NCBI GenBank assembly: GCA_009731375.1
Contig: BJOX01000148.1
Coordinates: forward strand, 40,037-104,036
Length of the DNA stretch: 64,000 nucleotides
DNA from: Paulinella micropora
Lineage: Eukaryota > Cercozoa > Imbricatea > Euglyphida
Direction of reading: 5' to 3'
Shown here: positions 30,348-43,685 of the stretch, one piece after another
Layout: every line of letters begins with the position of its first letter
How positions within the stretch are numbered: position 1 is the first letter of the stretch
The notes under the pieces: model-generated
What the model was told of the DNA's origin: nothing
Database searches by the model: none
Seen by the model: the letters and a program-made list of their open reading frames with translations, nothing else
Position numbers and translations under genes: made by a program

Positions 30348-31972
30348 CATATGTAGGTTCTAGTAGTCGTTAGAGCCCCCATCAACTTCGCAGCAGGTAA
30401 ACTCATTCAATATTCAAGATTTTGAAGTGCTGTTTGCACAGAATTCAATGTTTTTATTGGGAATAGGTAGCCGACGGTTTAGTCTTTCAGTGTATTTAAG
30501 GTATTGCTGTGTCCCAGAGTATGTTCTGAATATTGACAAACTAATTTTCGACCTATGTTTTCCTAGTTTTTGTTTTGTACCGTACTTCTCTGCAAAAACC
30601 CTTAGGCAGGATTACTCAACATAACATGTGAATTCATTTGTGCACTTGTGTGTAAAAATGAGTGCAGAGTGCATCATGCAAACAGCATTTTTCAGTTAAA
30701 AACACCATACTTGCTATGTCCTGAAAAGTGATAATTGGAGTCGACAATAAGGATTTCAACAACAGAGCTACTCCTTTTTTCTAAAAAAAAACACTTGTGT
30801 TATGCTTGGTTTTGCTTAAAATGATGTGGTTTGAACATTTACCTGCTGCGATGCACTTGACCTCCGACATGATTTTGGTGGCGCCGGCCCGTGAATTTCT
30901 GTGGCAATATTTGACAAGACCAAGCCATTCCCGGAGAGGAAACCAGAAAAATTTCCAAAAAATATTTGACCAAACAGGCCTATCGACATACGTAGCCTTT
31001 GAAGTGAAGGCCGCACTAAAAAAATTTTTATTTGACGGTTTTTGCGGGGTCGAGATTGGTAAAAGTCATGGCTAGAGAGGGTTTTGTGTCTTTTTCTGTT
31101 TATTTCTCATGTATTTTTACGTCCCGTCGTCTTGTACAGTCTTTCCAAATGCTGTGTCCATGATGTCTACAAAATGGCGTGTTGTTTACTTATCTGCAGC
31201 ATGTGTTGTTCTTTCTTCCCTGAAGCCCTTTCTTGCACCTGTCCTGTATCGCTCATAAATGTATTGTGTGTGCTTTTCTTGGAATGTTATGTGCTGAATC
31301 TATTCACAATCACATGGTATTTGTTTTGTATATGTTCAACTCCTGCTCTTTTCTTTGTAACCCTGCTGTTGGTGATCGGTTCTTGGCTCCAGACAAGCTA
31401 AAAAAATCGTGGGTGAGATCTTTACAGATTTTCAATTTTTTTCTGCACTTTCTGGACAAAATGTGTTTATTAAATAGTCTCTTTGATTTCCTTCACTTTC
31501 TGTACTTGTACAGGCGTTGTATTTAAATCAAAAAATTCTGAGTGAGGCGGCCTTACGCCCTACTTTTGCTGATTTTGGCCAGTTTGTTTGCAGGCTTAAG
31601 GTTATCTTTTTGTAAAAAACCTTTGTACATTTAATTATAAGCATACATATAAAAATATTATACAAGAATTTATTGAAGAGCATACATGGAACATATGAAA
31701 ACTGACTCTGATTTTTTGTCATCACAAGCCACTATTTTTTAGGTGGCAGGGTGGCCAGTTTTTTCTGGTCAGGGTTGCGCAAATTAGTTGGGAAAAAGTG
31801 GTGAGCGACGGGAAATCAATTAGTTTGAAGTCAGTTTTTACTATTTTTCAATGATTCTTTCATTAAATTGAATGTTTTTACTTATAGTTTTGAAATATAC
31901 AATTTTCATATGATAAAGTTAACTGATCTATGTTTATTATGCTAACGACGCCCTCAGGAGAACTTACATATG
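30348..31972. mobile_element. non-autonomous DNA transposon, unit B
   Basis: This is a direct tandem repeat of unit A along its whole length with scattered substitutions and indels. The left end CATATGTAGGTTCT is slightly degenerate; the right end AGGAGAACTTACATATG is intact. The A/B junction reads ACATATGCATATG. No transposase ORF. Confidence 0.75.
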
Positions 31973-32098
31973 ATCGAAAACTAGTTAGTGAAATCGAAAC
32001 GTAGTGCAGAGGAGAATCTAATGAGCCTGTCAAAAAGAGTGTCTTATCAACTGTAAATGTTTTGGCCAGTCGTTAAGATGCTCAGTCTGATACTGTAA
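31973..32098 (-). repeat. R1 segment, isolated copy
   Basis: Inverted relative to 5068-5235: it starts GATCGAAAACTAGTTAGTG and ends GGCCAGTCGTTAAGATGCTC. It abuts unit B and is not flanked by the rest of a G1 end region. Confidence 0.7.
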
Positions 32099-32837
32099 GC
32101 ACTACCTCACACTACCAGCACAGAGTACTGATCGTCGAGAAGCTACTTAACACACCTCAGCACCCAGATATATTCAACAACAGTGACCGAGCTGGTTCAC
32201 AGAGAGTGCGTCGTTCCAATTCCGAATACTTGTGAATTTATTAAAAAGCAATTAGACTCAGTCCAAATGTATTCAGACCGGATGTCTAACCCTTACTAGC
32301 TCAAAGGAACAAGTGAATTTCAATTTTAATATTTAATAAAAAGATTAAACAAAACTTGTTGAGTACTAACATCCACTTCTAAAGTAGAAAGGGAAGTCAG
32401 GAATGAACCGGACCCAAACAAAAAGCAACAGGGAAGAACCGGTAAAAACAAACTGTTCATTTGCCACTAGTCAACTGACACGATGCGTTACATCCGTAAC
32501 CTGCATAAATACTAAACCATACCAGAAACAATAACTTGAATCCATAAATGCAATTTCCCTTATTTACCTATAATTTCCAGTCACGGGAAAAACCGCTAAA
32601 TTTCACGAGGTTTCCATGAAAATAATCTTCATATCTTTAAACTGTTACTACAATCGATAAAACAATCTGGTCAACGCTATTAATGTGGGAGATTAATCCA
32701 TTAGAGTGCTACAACTTGGTGTAACATACATCCTGATAACTTCTCCCACTCAGGTAAACGGTTAAGTGTAAAATATAGGATTTACGGCCCTATGCTGTTT
32801 AAGCTTCCCTTCCATATCCCTTTATCATAATACAACA
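32099..32837. other. AT-rich interval, no gene seen
   Basis: About 740 bp lie between the R1 copy and the piggyBac element. A stretch near 32560-32620 weakly resembles the G1 end region. No ORF or RNA gene was recognised. Confidence 0.5.
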
Positions 32838-33117
32838 TTAACCCTTAACCGGTTTCAATCCCCAAAAGTGGCTTCAATCCCCAAAAGTGGTTTGAATTTT
32901 TGAGTTGAATAAAAACATAAATACCAATCGAAACAAGCTGTACTACGCTGCAAATTTAATATTTACGTGTTGGGGAAGCTATCTGTGAAAACCAGAATGT
33001 CATAACTTTTCTAGAAGTGACTTAAATATGAAACTGAAACCAGGCACCAATCACTTTTTTTCACGAATTTTCGTTGCCTTTTTTTACGTGGCGAGGACCT
33101 TTTTTTTTTTCAACATC

Positions 33118-35352
33118 ATGTCTGCGCACCAAGAGCTTCTCACAGTCCGTGTGCGTCTTCCGGTCAGGGAATTTGGTGAGGCTTATGCCAAACAAAAATG
33201 GCCTGATGACTGGAAGACGAGGGAGATTGAGGGTACTGTTTCTCGACAGTATGGTCGTACAAAAGACAAGTTTTGGATGAAGTGGGATGCGGAGGATGAA
33301 GACGATTCCATGATGATTGCTTCGGAGATTATCAAATACAGAATTGAAGGGAGTGGCTCTGCCGATAACGGCATACTTGGGCAAGGCCAGGAAATCGACG
33401 GAGATGCCAAAAATGCAATAAATGCTGGGTAGACTTGTTTTTCTTGAACCTCGAATTTTTCTTGTGATGTCGAATGGTTTCTCTGCGTGTTTGCAGTGAG
33501 GACGGCTTGATACCCAGCGACCCTGATGACGATGACTATGTGTACCTATCCCTACCTGGTTTCAGCTATTTTGTGCAATTTGCTTCTGTTTTGTTGTCGG
33601 CCAAGGACGATGCTGGAAGTATAGTAGATTTCTGTACTTCCATACATGCATCGGCGTTGGCTGTCAGTATTCCTTACTGTACTGTTTTCCAACAGACCGC
33701 CAGAGTCGGGGGATGAGTCGGGTAGTTCAATCGATGAAGAGGATCAAAAAGAAGGAGATATGGACAACAAACGAGCCCCTCATCCCAGCGACTCACTTGT
33801 CAGTGACGATGATGTCGAAGAAGATGAGGGGTCTGGTGAAGACGAGGAGGAGGATCCGGCACTAGAGATTGACGAAGGCGATAGCCTACCTGCCAGTGAG
33901 TTCAAAGATGTCAAAGAATGGAAGGTGGGTGTTGCACCTCCTCGTGTGCTGCCGGCATTCGAAGGGCAGTCCAGGGCATCACTTTCTGTGCGTTCCCCCG
34001 ACCTCCTCAGTATGGTGGATATTTTCTTTATGTTCTTACCCACGCAATTCTGGCAGAATGTCACAAGAAACACCAACAAGTATGCAACCTGGAAACGTAA
34101 TCTCAACCCCTCAGAGCGTCAGCGGCCTTGGGTACCCGTGACACTATCTGACATACTTTCATTTTTGGCGATCCTTATAATGATGGGGGTGATGGGGTTG
34201 CCTGCTGAAACAGATTATTGGATTGGCGCTGTGTCAGACTTCTGGCAGTGGCCAGACCTTGCAAGCATCATGGGGTACGTGAGGTATCAGAATATCAAAC
34301 GTTATTTTCATCTCACTGACCCCCGTCTGGCAGCTCCTCGTGACTCCCCTCAGTATGACAAACTTTTCAATGTTCTAGTCTTTATTGAGATTATACAAGA
34401 AAATTTTCCTAGGCTGTGGGAATTGGGTCAGTGGGTGTCAATCGACGAGGGAATGATCCCTTTTAAAGGGCGTACCTACCTCAGGCAATACTTACCGAAA
34501 AAACCCATCAAATGGGGATTCAAACTGTTTGCTCTGTGCTGTTCAGTAACAGGCTATTTTTATACGCTGCTTTGTTATGAGGGTGAGGGAACGGTGCAGG
34601 ACGATTCTGGGCACGGAATGACGTATGCAGTTGTTATGAAGCTTTTAGACCTAGCCGGCATCGACCAAAGCGGCAGGATCATCGCTTTAGATAGGTTTTA
34701 CACAGGGCTGCAGTTGTTTTTTGACTGTGTCCTAAAGAGGGGCATCAACTGCATTGGCACTGTTGTCAAACCCAGGCTGAGGGCGGCAAAGGAGCTACTG
34801 GACGAAGTCAAGAAGAATAGTGACCGGGGCACGTCCGCAATGGCCACTTGGAGTCATAACGGAGTCACTATGCATGCTGTTGCTTGGAAAGACACCCAGG
34901 TGGTTTATTTTTTGTCAACTGTGTTGGGGGGTACCATGAGCCACGTCGAAAGGAGGCTGCATGGGGGGGGTGGAGCTACGGTTCCAGTGAATTGTTTTGA
35001 AATTTGCAAGACATACACTCAGCACATGGGCGGCGTTGATACAGGCGATCAGTTACGACTTCGTTACGGAGTTGAGAAGGCGGTAAGATTCAACAAGCCT
35101 TGGTTCAAGTTATTTGCGGGTTTGTTAGATGTTGCGGTTACAAACACAACTATCATCTACAAACAGTTTCATGAAGAAAAAACACGCAAAGACATGCTCA
35201 AGGAACTTATTGAGGGTTTGGTGTCTTATGCGGGGCTTTTTGGAGGTTCTAGGAGCGCAGCGAGGGGCAAGCGTGTGATATGCCCTGGCCATTTGGTAAG
35301 TCTTACAAACGAGGCGAGTGATGGTAAGCGCGGCGCGGGTAAGCAGAACTAG
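33118..35352 (+). CDS. piggyBac transposase, three exons
   Basis: Proposed exons are 33118-33428, 33497-33541 and 33696-35352, with GT-AG introns of 68 and 154 bp that keep frame. Exon 1 encodes a small domain (REFGEAYAKQKW ... DSMMIASEIIKYRIE) shared with copia-1. An acidic linker follows, then the transposase core. The three catalytic Asp are in VSIDEGMIPFKGR, IIALDRFYTG and MGGVDTGDQLRLR, as in piggyBac (known D268, D346, D447). The frame ends at TAG 35350-35352, and the cysteine-rich domain follows in frame. Splice sites are my inference. Confidence 0.85.
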
Positions 35353-35622
35353 GTTTGTTGTGCGGTGTGTGCTAGTAATGGAATCCGCAAGCGTACCAGT
35401 GCTTATTGCAGCGATTGTCGCTATTTTTTTTGCAGAACTGGAGAATGTTTTCCGTGGCACACAATCAATCATTTCGTTCCATCTGGGAAATGTAAGGCAG
35501 CCGTTGTGACAGTGATTGTCAAGGTTTTATTAGTTATTAAAGAACGGTTTTTTTACACAATTAGCTTCCACCGGGTTAATTCAATTGAATTTAATAATAT
35601 AACTGTCAAAAACCACAAATAG
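35353..35622 (+). pseudogene. piggyBac C-terminal cysteine-rich domain, beyond an in-frame TAG
   Basis: Directly after the TAG and in the same frame the sequence reads VCCAVCASNGIRKRTSAYC, then SDC, FFCRTGECFPWH. This is the CxxC...CxxC...C....CF..H zinc pattern at the end of piggyBac transposases, known to bind the terminal repeats. The stop would yield a protein without it, unless the TAG is read through or is a sequence error. Confidence 0.75.
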
Positions 35623-35702
35623 GGATTAAAAAACTTGAAATTGGGTCCGATCCCCAAACGTGGCTTTAGATCCCCAAAAGTGGCAAACCGGTTAAGGGTT
35701 AA

Positions 35703-36248
35703 AACCGGAAGTATTGTTCCAAACCGGAAATGTAATAAGAATTCATCTTAAAAAACATTTAATAACAAGGAATAACTTCCACGAGTGAATTCCCGTAAAA
35801 ACCAATAGCGTAAAAACGATGTAGTATACCGTGGGTGTTATATTACTACTAAACTACTACTACTGAAAGATGTTACTACTAGTAACTACTTAAAGAGGTA
35901 TTACTACTAAAATTATTTTACGCAAGCACTATTACTGACACAAGTTATCAGGATTCTGCCTGTATGGATGTGAGACTTACTAGCATCCGCGATTCTAATA
36001 CGTAAAAATTTTCATTGAATACGTATTAGTAGCTATAAGGTAACTATAAGCTTACACTTATCATGTTCTGCAATTACTGCTTTGGACCGACCTGATTAAC
36101 ATGTAGTACATTCCCTGAATACCATATAGCTAATAATTAGCACTAGACTTTCTCAATGGATCGAAGACTTTTGCAGATTTACTATACTAATACTACTTCT
36201 GACTAAATAGTCAAAATAACTACTAAGACTAGTAATAATCAATATTGC

Positions 36249-36297
<49 letters not shown>

Positions 36298-36390
36298 TGC
36301 AAGGCCTTGGCTCGGGCTTATGTCCGCATTCTCGAAATCATAGTCATCTTCTGTCTGATTTCCACTTACGGCCTAGACGACCATGAATTT
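35703..36390. other. AT-rich spacer with (TTA)n array
   Basis: No gene was seen. Many ACTACT-type words occur near 35845-35930, and a perfect (ATT)n array runs about 36248-36295. The M23-like gene ends at 36391. Confidence 0.6.
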
Positions 36391-39383
36391 CTATGTGCGA
36401 ATTTCCTCGTCTGCGGGCTCGGATGTTGATCCACCGCTGGAATCGCGCCTACTCTGATTGATGGTTTTCAGCTTTTGGATCTTACGCTGGTAATAGACAA
36501 CGATTACCAATACAACGAACGAAACGATTGACGCAACTACGATAGCGGCAATCTTCGACTGCTCTTGCAGCTCGGCTTGGGCGCTGGCCTGTTTAGCCTT
36601 CAACGTAGCTTCCTCTAACAACTGCTGGGATTGTGTCATCACATTGACCATGCTGCGGGGGTCCTCCACGCAAACCTTGTCCTCACCCCACGTGTTCCAG
36701 GTGCACAAGCTGAAAGAATGGGTAGGATTGGCCATGTAACTGGATGGAATCACAATGTCGGTGTACCACGTACCTACATAATAAAGTACATATATTCGTG
36801 TGTGTGGGGTTTGCTTCATATGCTCATGGAATGCGTAGGTATAGCGCGCGAGGGTGTGTGTGTGTGTGTGTGTTTTGTGTGTTGTGTTTAGATAGACAGA
36901 TAGATAGACAGATAGATAGATAGACAGATAGACAAATAAGATCAGATCAGATTAGATTAGATTGAATTTAGATTAGATTACAGTAGATTAGATAGATGAT
37001 AGCTGACCATCCCCAGAGTACAGCTTGTTTGCAGGCTCAATGTGTAAGTGATCGCGACGAGGCTGATCCAGCGTGTCATCGCTCTCTGGCAAGTAGCCCG
37101 TCCGTAAGTTGAAATCTAATGTCTCCACCACTGCGGTTGCGACTCCGGTCGGTTGATCACGGCAAGATCCTGGGACCTTAACAGGCTGGTTGGGAGGCGG
37201 GCCGGGCGTGGGGATCCAGCCTTAGGTGGATAGGTGGAGAGATGGCAAGATGGATGGATAGGGGAATAATAGATGGATGGATAGGTGGATAAATAGACAC
37301 ACGAGTGGATAGACGAGGTGCGTGGATGCAGGGATAGATGGTTGTGTGAATGGATGGATTATAGATGCATGCATGGATAGATGGATGATGGATGGATGGA
37401 TAGGGAGACAGATGCACGGATAGATAAGATAAGTGGATGATGATAGATGGATCGATGCAGATGATCAGATAGATGGATAGGTAGGTAGATACACGGAGAA
37501 AATGGATGGTTAGATAGGCAGATGGATAGGTAGACACCTTGAAAGCTAACGTCCGCGCTCGTTGGCTTGGTCGGCAGTTTGGCATTGTAAACGAAGAGTG
37601 CAATGTCTTCCCCTGTGTTCTCGAGAAGCATATCCTTCGCCTACATACATAGCCCATACTTACATGCTAATATGTACATATATATAAACTTAGTACATAG
37701 ATGCATCCATATATAATGTACATGTACGTATGCTACATGCATTCATATACGTACACATACTTACAAAATATATATATATATATATATATATAAACATACA
37801 TTGCCGCCCTTGGCCATGAAGCTTCCCCAGACAGGCGCGCGATCACTATCGAATTGGATCACATGCGGCCTATATAAAGATAGATAGATTAACAGATGAA
37901 GCTTGACGTAAATAAATGAGATAAATCGGTAGGCAGGTACGTAGGTAGGTAGGAAGAAAGACATAGCTATCGAACTCGATCGCATGCAACCTAGATAGCT
38001 AGATAGATAGATAAATAAATATATGATGAGATACATGCATACATCGATGGATACGGATTTAGCTTGACATAAATAATTGAGATGGATCAGATAATTGGAT
38101 ATATTTAGCTGTCAAACTCGATAGATAGGTACGTCGATAAACAGATAGCTTGTGATATTTAGACAGACTTAGGTTTTGATAGACAGTTGATATAAATAGA
38201 TACATATATAGATAGATGGATAGATAGATATTTAGTTTGATAGATGAACGTTGAGAGCTAGATATATACACATAGATAAATAGAGAGACAAAGAGACAAA
38301 AAAGTATACACGGATCAGATGATAGATACCCCTTCTTGTCGAAGTTAATGAACTTGGCGCCGACCATCGTCACTTGGGTTCCCCCCACCCTGCCCAGTCG
38401 CCACGATGAGACGGCGCTGGGGCGGTTCCCGTTCCACATGCGCTCAGATGAAAACGGAGACCCCACCTCCAGAAAAACGGCCTCCAGCTGCTTACTGTCA
38501 ACGCCCTGGATAGATAGATAGATAGATAGATGGATGGATAGATAGAGAGAAGAGATAGATAGAGAGAAGAGATAGATAGATAGATAGATAGATATGTTTA
38601 ATCTATGGGCGTGGCTTAGCTTGAAAAGCTATTGCCTCCTATACTACCCCCGGACAAGAACTTTCAGCACCGGCCAAGCTGCACACCAACCACTGTCTCG
38701 CTGTGGTTGGTGTCTGTGGCCAGTTCAAGCCGAAAGGTAGCCGAGCCCTTTTGAACTATTGGGACAACACTAGAACACTCCCCAGGAGCGTGTGCACTAA
38801 GGAGATGATGTCACACGCAAGTCGAGGTTTCAGGAGTTCACGCTCGTTGTGAGTTACCTTCTACAATCCCGACTTCAACCCTTTGCATCACGCCCCGACT
38901 TCAGCCATGGTCAGGAGTTGGTTGCCTGTTTAGCCCTTGCGCTGCGCGCGATTAACGGCGGACACAAAATCGTCATAATAGGGGGTTTGGTTTTAGGCCG
39001 GAGCACTGCGCAGCTGGCCCTCTGCATCCCCCCCGGATAGATAGATAGATAGATAGTCAGACGCTACCTGTCCCGTAATTGTGTAGCGGTAGCGGTAAGA
39101 CTGGTCCGAGTTAATGCTGATGTCCCAGCTGAGATCAAACCTCTCCCAGTGCTTAAACGCAATGAGCTGGCCACTTCTCCACACATCGCCAACCTATCGA
39201 TAGGTAGGCAGGATAGAGAGATAGATAGATAGAAAGACAGATAGACAGATAGATAGATAGGTAGGTGGATGGATGGATGGATAGACGGATGGATGGACGG
39301 ATAGATGGATAGGTAGGTAGGTAGTAGGTAGATAGATAGATATGTAGATAGATGGGTATAAAGATAGACAGATAAATAGATAA

Positions 39384-39417
<34 letters not shown>

Positions 39418-40302
39418 GAGAGGTAGATAGGTCAATCGATCCGACCTTGGTGGCGCCACTGGTGGGCTTGGTCGATCTGGTCCCGAAGCGGTCAGCATTA
39501 GGTACAGCTCCTTCAGTCGGCGGAACAACCCAATCACACACTTCCACGGTGGCCATGTACTGTTTGGAGAGCTGAATACGGTTGAGGAGAGGACACGAGG
39601 CTGGCACCTACGTAGGTAGGCAGGGGGTGGGTGGGTATAGGTTAGTAGTGAGGTGTGTGGTAGGAGGCAGGTTGGCAGGAAAGAATTGACAGGTAGGTAA
39701 GCAGTTGTCGTCATTTATAGATGCATGGATAGACATACAGATAGCTAGCTAGGAAAGGTAGACATAGATGGTAGCTATGTAGGTAGGTAGGTAGGGTAGG
39801 TAAGTAGGTAGGTAACTAGATAGGTAGATAGGTAGGTAGATAGATAGATAGATAGATATGTTTAATCTATGGGCGTGGCTTAGCTTGAAAAGCTATTGCC
39901 TCCTATACTACCCCCGGACAAGAACTTTCAGCACCGGCCAAGCTGCACACCAACCACTGTCTCGCTGTGGTTGGTGTCTGTGCCCAGTTCAAGCCGAAAG
40001 GTAGCCGAGCCCTTTTGAACTATACGGGACAACACTAGAACACTCCCCAGGAGCGTGTGCCCTAAGGAGATGATGTCACACGCAAGTCGAGGTTTCAGGA
40101 GTTCACGCTCGTTGTGAGTTACCTTCTACAACCCCGACTTCAACCCTTTGCATCACGCCCCGACTTCAGCCATGGTCAGGAGTTGGTTGCCTGTTTAGCC
40201 CTTGCGCTGCGCGCGATTAACGGCGGACACAAAATCGTCATCATAGGGGGTTTGGTTTTAGGCCTGAGCACTGCGCAGCTGGCCCTCTGCACCCCCCCCG
40301 GA

Positions 40303-40342
<40 letters not shown>

Positions 40343-40509
40343 GTAGGTAGGTAGGGAAGGGTGGGGTAGGGTAGGGTAGGTAGGTAGGTAGATAGATGGA
40401 CGGATGGATGGATGGATGCATGGATGGATAGATGGATGATAGATGGTATCAACTAGCGCGACGCAATTTCTGCCAATGTGGAGGGCTGCGTAGATAGAGA
40501 CAGACAGAC

Positions 40510-40542
<33 letters not shown>

Positions 40543-41100
40543 CATAGATAGATAGATAGATAGATAGATATAGATGCAGATGTAGATAAATAATTAGGAA
40601 GATAAAAATGGGTAGATAAACAGACAGACTATCATAGATCGGTCAATATCATAGATTAGATAGATAGTTGTACCGAGTAGCGCGCCACGGCGTTGGCAGA
40701 GGCGGAGGGCGGCGCGATGTAGCGTAGAGACGACTTGCAGACCACCGAGCCCTGTGTGCCTACGCAAGAAAGTGCGCGTGTTGGACTCGAGTTGTCGAGG
40801 GAAGAAAGAAACAAGAAACAAAAAAAGATCATCTTCCTTTTTTGTTTCTTTCTTTTCCTTTCTAATTTCTTTCTACTGCATACACATGCACATTCAGAGT
40901 CACACCTACATACTTAAGTATACAGGCGAACACGATACACTACCTTTGCAGGTCTCCTGCTGCACGGCTTCGGGTTTGGGCAGGATGAACCAGGGGTTGA
41001 CGTTGGGGTCCCAGCGACCAGCTCTGTTGCGGCAGGATAGGCCAGAAGTGTTCAGGGCGAAGGGCAGAGGACAGTTAGACCCTACCCGCAACTGTACAGC

Positions 41101-41199
<99 letters not shown>

Positions 41200-42537
41200 T
41201 ATCAGATTGTTGGTAAGGAGAAGACATATAGCAAGAGCGTTTTCAAAACTACGTTTCAAACCTGTTTTACTCCTGCTCAAGGTCTCCAAGCGCTTTCCTA
41301 ACTGCTAAGTACCACTACTAACAACTACAAATAAACTACTAACGGCTTACTACGACTAGGCTGGCCTAGATAAACACCAGCAAGGGCTAGTGAAGTATCT
41401 AGCTATCTAGCTATCTGTCTATCTATCCCCCTACTACAAACTACCAACTTCTCCTGACAAACCCCTTTCGTAACTAATTAATACTTTTCAAGTACTGCTG
41501 TACTACAACTAACTATCAACAACTACGACCTATTGGCAGATCAAAAAGTAGTCAAAATTCATCGTTCTTTGCGGCCGGTGGGCAAACCAAACCGAAAAAT
41601 TGCGGGAATTCGAACATTATTATGTAGCGTATTTCTTCTACATCAAGTCATTTGGCCAAGAGTACTGACCTCGATCCGCAGGGAAGCACCAACGCAGCAA
41701 GGGCTCTTGAAGTAGCCCGATTGTGCAATCATTTGCCCTTGCGATACCACGTCTCCGACCTTCACCGAAATGCTGCCCAGGTGTGAGTACCTACGCCCCA
41801 CAACGACACAAAAGGATATTTCCTTGCAATAGAAGTACGGGTGAAGTGAGAAAGAACGAAAAAAGGAAGAAAAAAAGAAAAAGAAAAAAAGGTAAAAGTT
41901 ACCATAACGAACGATGAAGGAGAACAAAAGAGAACAAATGGGAACAAAGTAAGACTAAGGAGGTTTTACCTCGTGTAATAGATGCCCACCCTCTCACCAT
42001 GGAAGTAGGGAAGCGGTTCGCAGAAAGAGTGTTGAATTTGCACGAAGCGGTCGTCGAACTCAGTGCCACCAATCAGGTTCACCACACCACTGGCCAAGGC
42101 AGCCACAGCCGAGCCAGCCGGCACACGGAAGTTGTAGCCTAGGCATACAAGTAATTCAGCAAGAAAATAAGCAACAGGTATGAATATATCTATGTATGCC
42201 AGCTAGAGGCAGCCCAACCGAGCCCGCCGCTATGTATGTAAGCAACAAATAAGTAAATAAGAACTATGTATATGTTAGGTATGTATGTAGAGGTTGCCAC
42301 AACTGAGCCCGCGGGCATGTTGGGGCCTATGTAAGTAAGCTAAGTAAATAAGTAAATAAGTATTATCTTTGTGTGTGGATGTGTGCATCTTTAAATAGTG
42401 ATACGTATAACGTAAGTATGTGTCCGTGTGCATGTTTCCATGTATGTGTACATGTTTGTATATTTCTGTATACGATTACCGGTATAGTATTCGACCTTTT
42501 CGGAGACACAGCATGCGTGAGCATATGTGTTTATCAT

Positions 42538-42577
<40 letters not shown>

Positions 42578-43653
42578 GCAGATAGGTATGTAGGTAGGAT
42601 AGGTAGGTAGGTACGTAGATAGATAGGTGGATGGATGGATGATGGATCACGCATATATGCATTTAACCTTTGTTGAAGTCGTACTGGCGCTTATCATCAT
42701 CGCTCAGACATAACTTACGCGGGCCGAAATGAACCGTCAGACCCTGACAGACAGATAACACGTAGATGGAAAGACGGACGGACATACAGACAGATAGATA
42801 GACCGATAGACAGATAGACAGGCTGGATTTTGCATGAGAGAGACGGTGAATGTACATACATGAGAGAGAGAGAGAGAGGAAAGAGAAGGAAACCTGATAG
42901 TTCGCTAGCTGCGGGTCCATAGGCCAGGTGGCTTGGAAGCGGGAGAAGTATTCTGCCACAGTCGGGTAGTTCGGGTCTTTCGTTTCCGCCTAATGCAAGC
43001 CACAACAGACCACCTCGAGTCTCAAGGGACAGATCAGAACTCGCTCTAAACAAAGACTAGTATACTATATTATGCTATGTTATACATTCTGTTGACATTA
43101 CTTTATATTGCGTCATATTGTATTGATGTTATACATTAACATTATGTTACAATATGTTGATTTCTTATAGTACATTAAAATTATATGTTACATTACAAAA
43201 ATTACATAAATATATTTATTGTATCTGACCTTAGCAGCTGCCGCCCAGATCTCGCATTCCATGTCGGAAGGCACGCCCCATTTCAAACTAGTGGTGTTGC
43301 CCCAGATATCCGTCACGTTGACGCGGAAGTAGGTGCCTCCAGCGTGCAAAGAGGCTGGAAGCACAATCTCCGTACGGTAGATAACCGCCCCTAGGTACGT
43401 ACGTACATACAAACATACACTTTCATGTATAACTACGTGCATGCATGCATGTATACATGGGCACGTACATACATACAAGTACATAATACACATAAATACA
43501 TACCTGTGGCCGTATCCTCGCCAAATTCCATTTTGGGCACTGGGTCAAGGTACCTACAAAAAAGAATCGCTCTATGTATTAATACTTATTTAAATCTCTC
43601 TCACACACACACAGACACACAGAAATCTCTGTTCCATGACTCCTTCCCTCTAG

Positions 43654-43685
<32 letters not shown>

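Larger units (their letters stand above)
32842..35698 (+). mobile_element. piggyBac-type DNA transposon
   Basis: It is flanked by TTAA on both sides (32838-32841 and 35699-35702). Terminal inverted repeats are perfect: CCCTTAACCGGTTT at 32842-32855 and its complement at 35685-35698. Inside each end lie two copies of a word like ATCCCCAAAAGTGG, and all four are in the same orientation, so they are not part of the inverted repeat. The single gene encodes a DDD transposase whose C-terminal zinc domain is cut off by a TAG. Confidence 0.93.

Noticed and set aside
29343-31526. Cys-rich open frames in both tandem units
   Set aside because: They are T-rich, differ in length and frame between the two units, and carry no domain.
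38595-39036. snRNA or SRP RNA gene
   Set aside because: No Sm site, U-snRNA core or SRP Alu-domain motif was recognised; it is only described as a repeat with a hairpin.
39190-39430. Regularly spaced short repeats that could suggest a CRISPR array
   Set aside because: They are contiguous GATA microsatellites without unique spacers, within introns of a eukaryotic gene.
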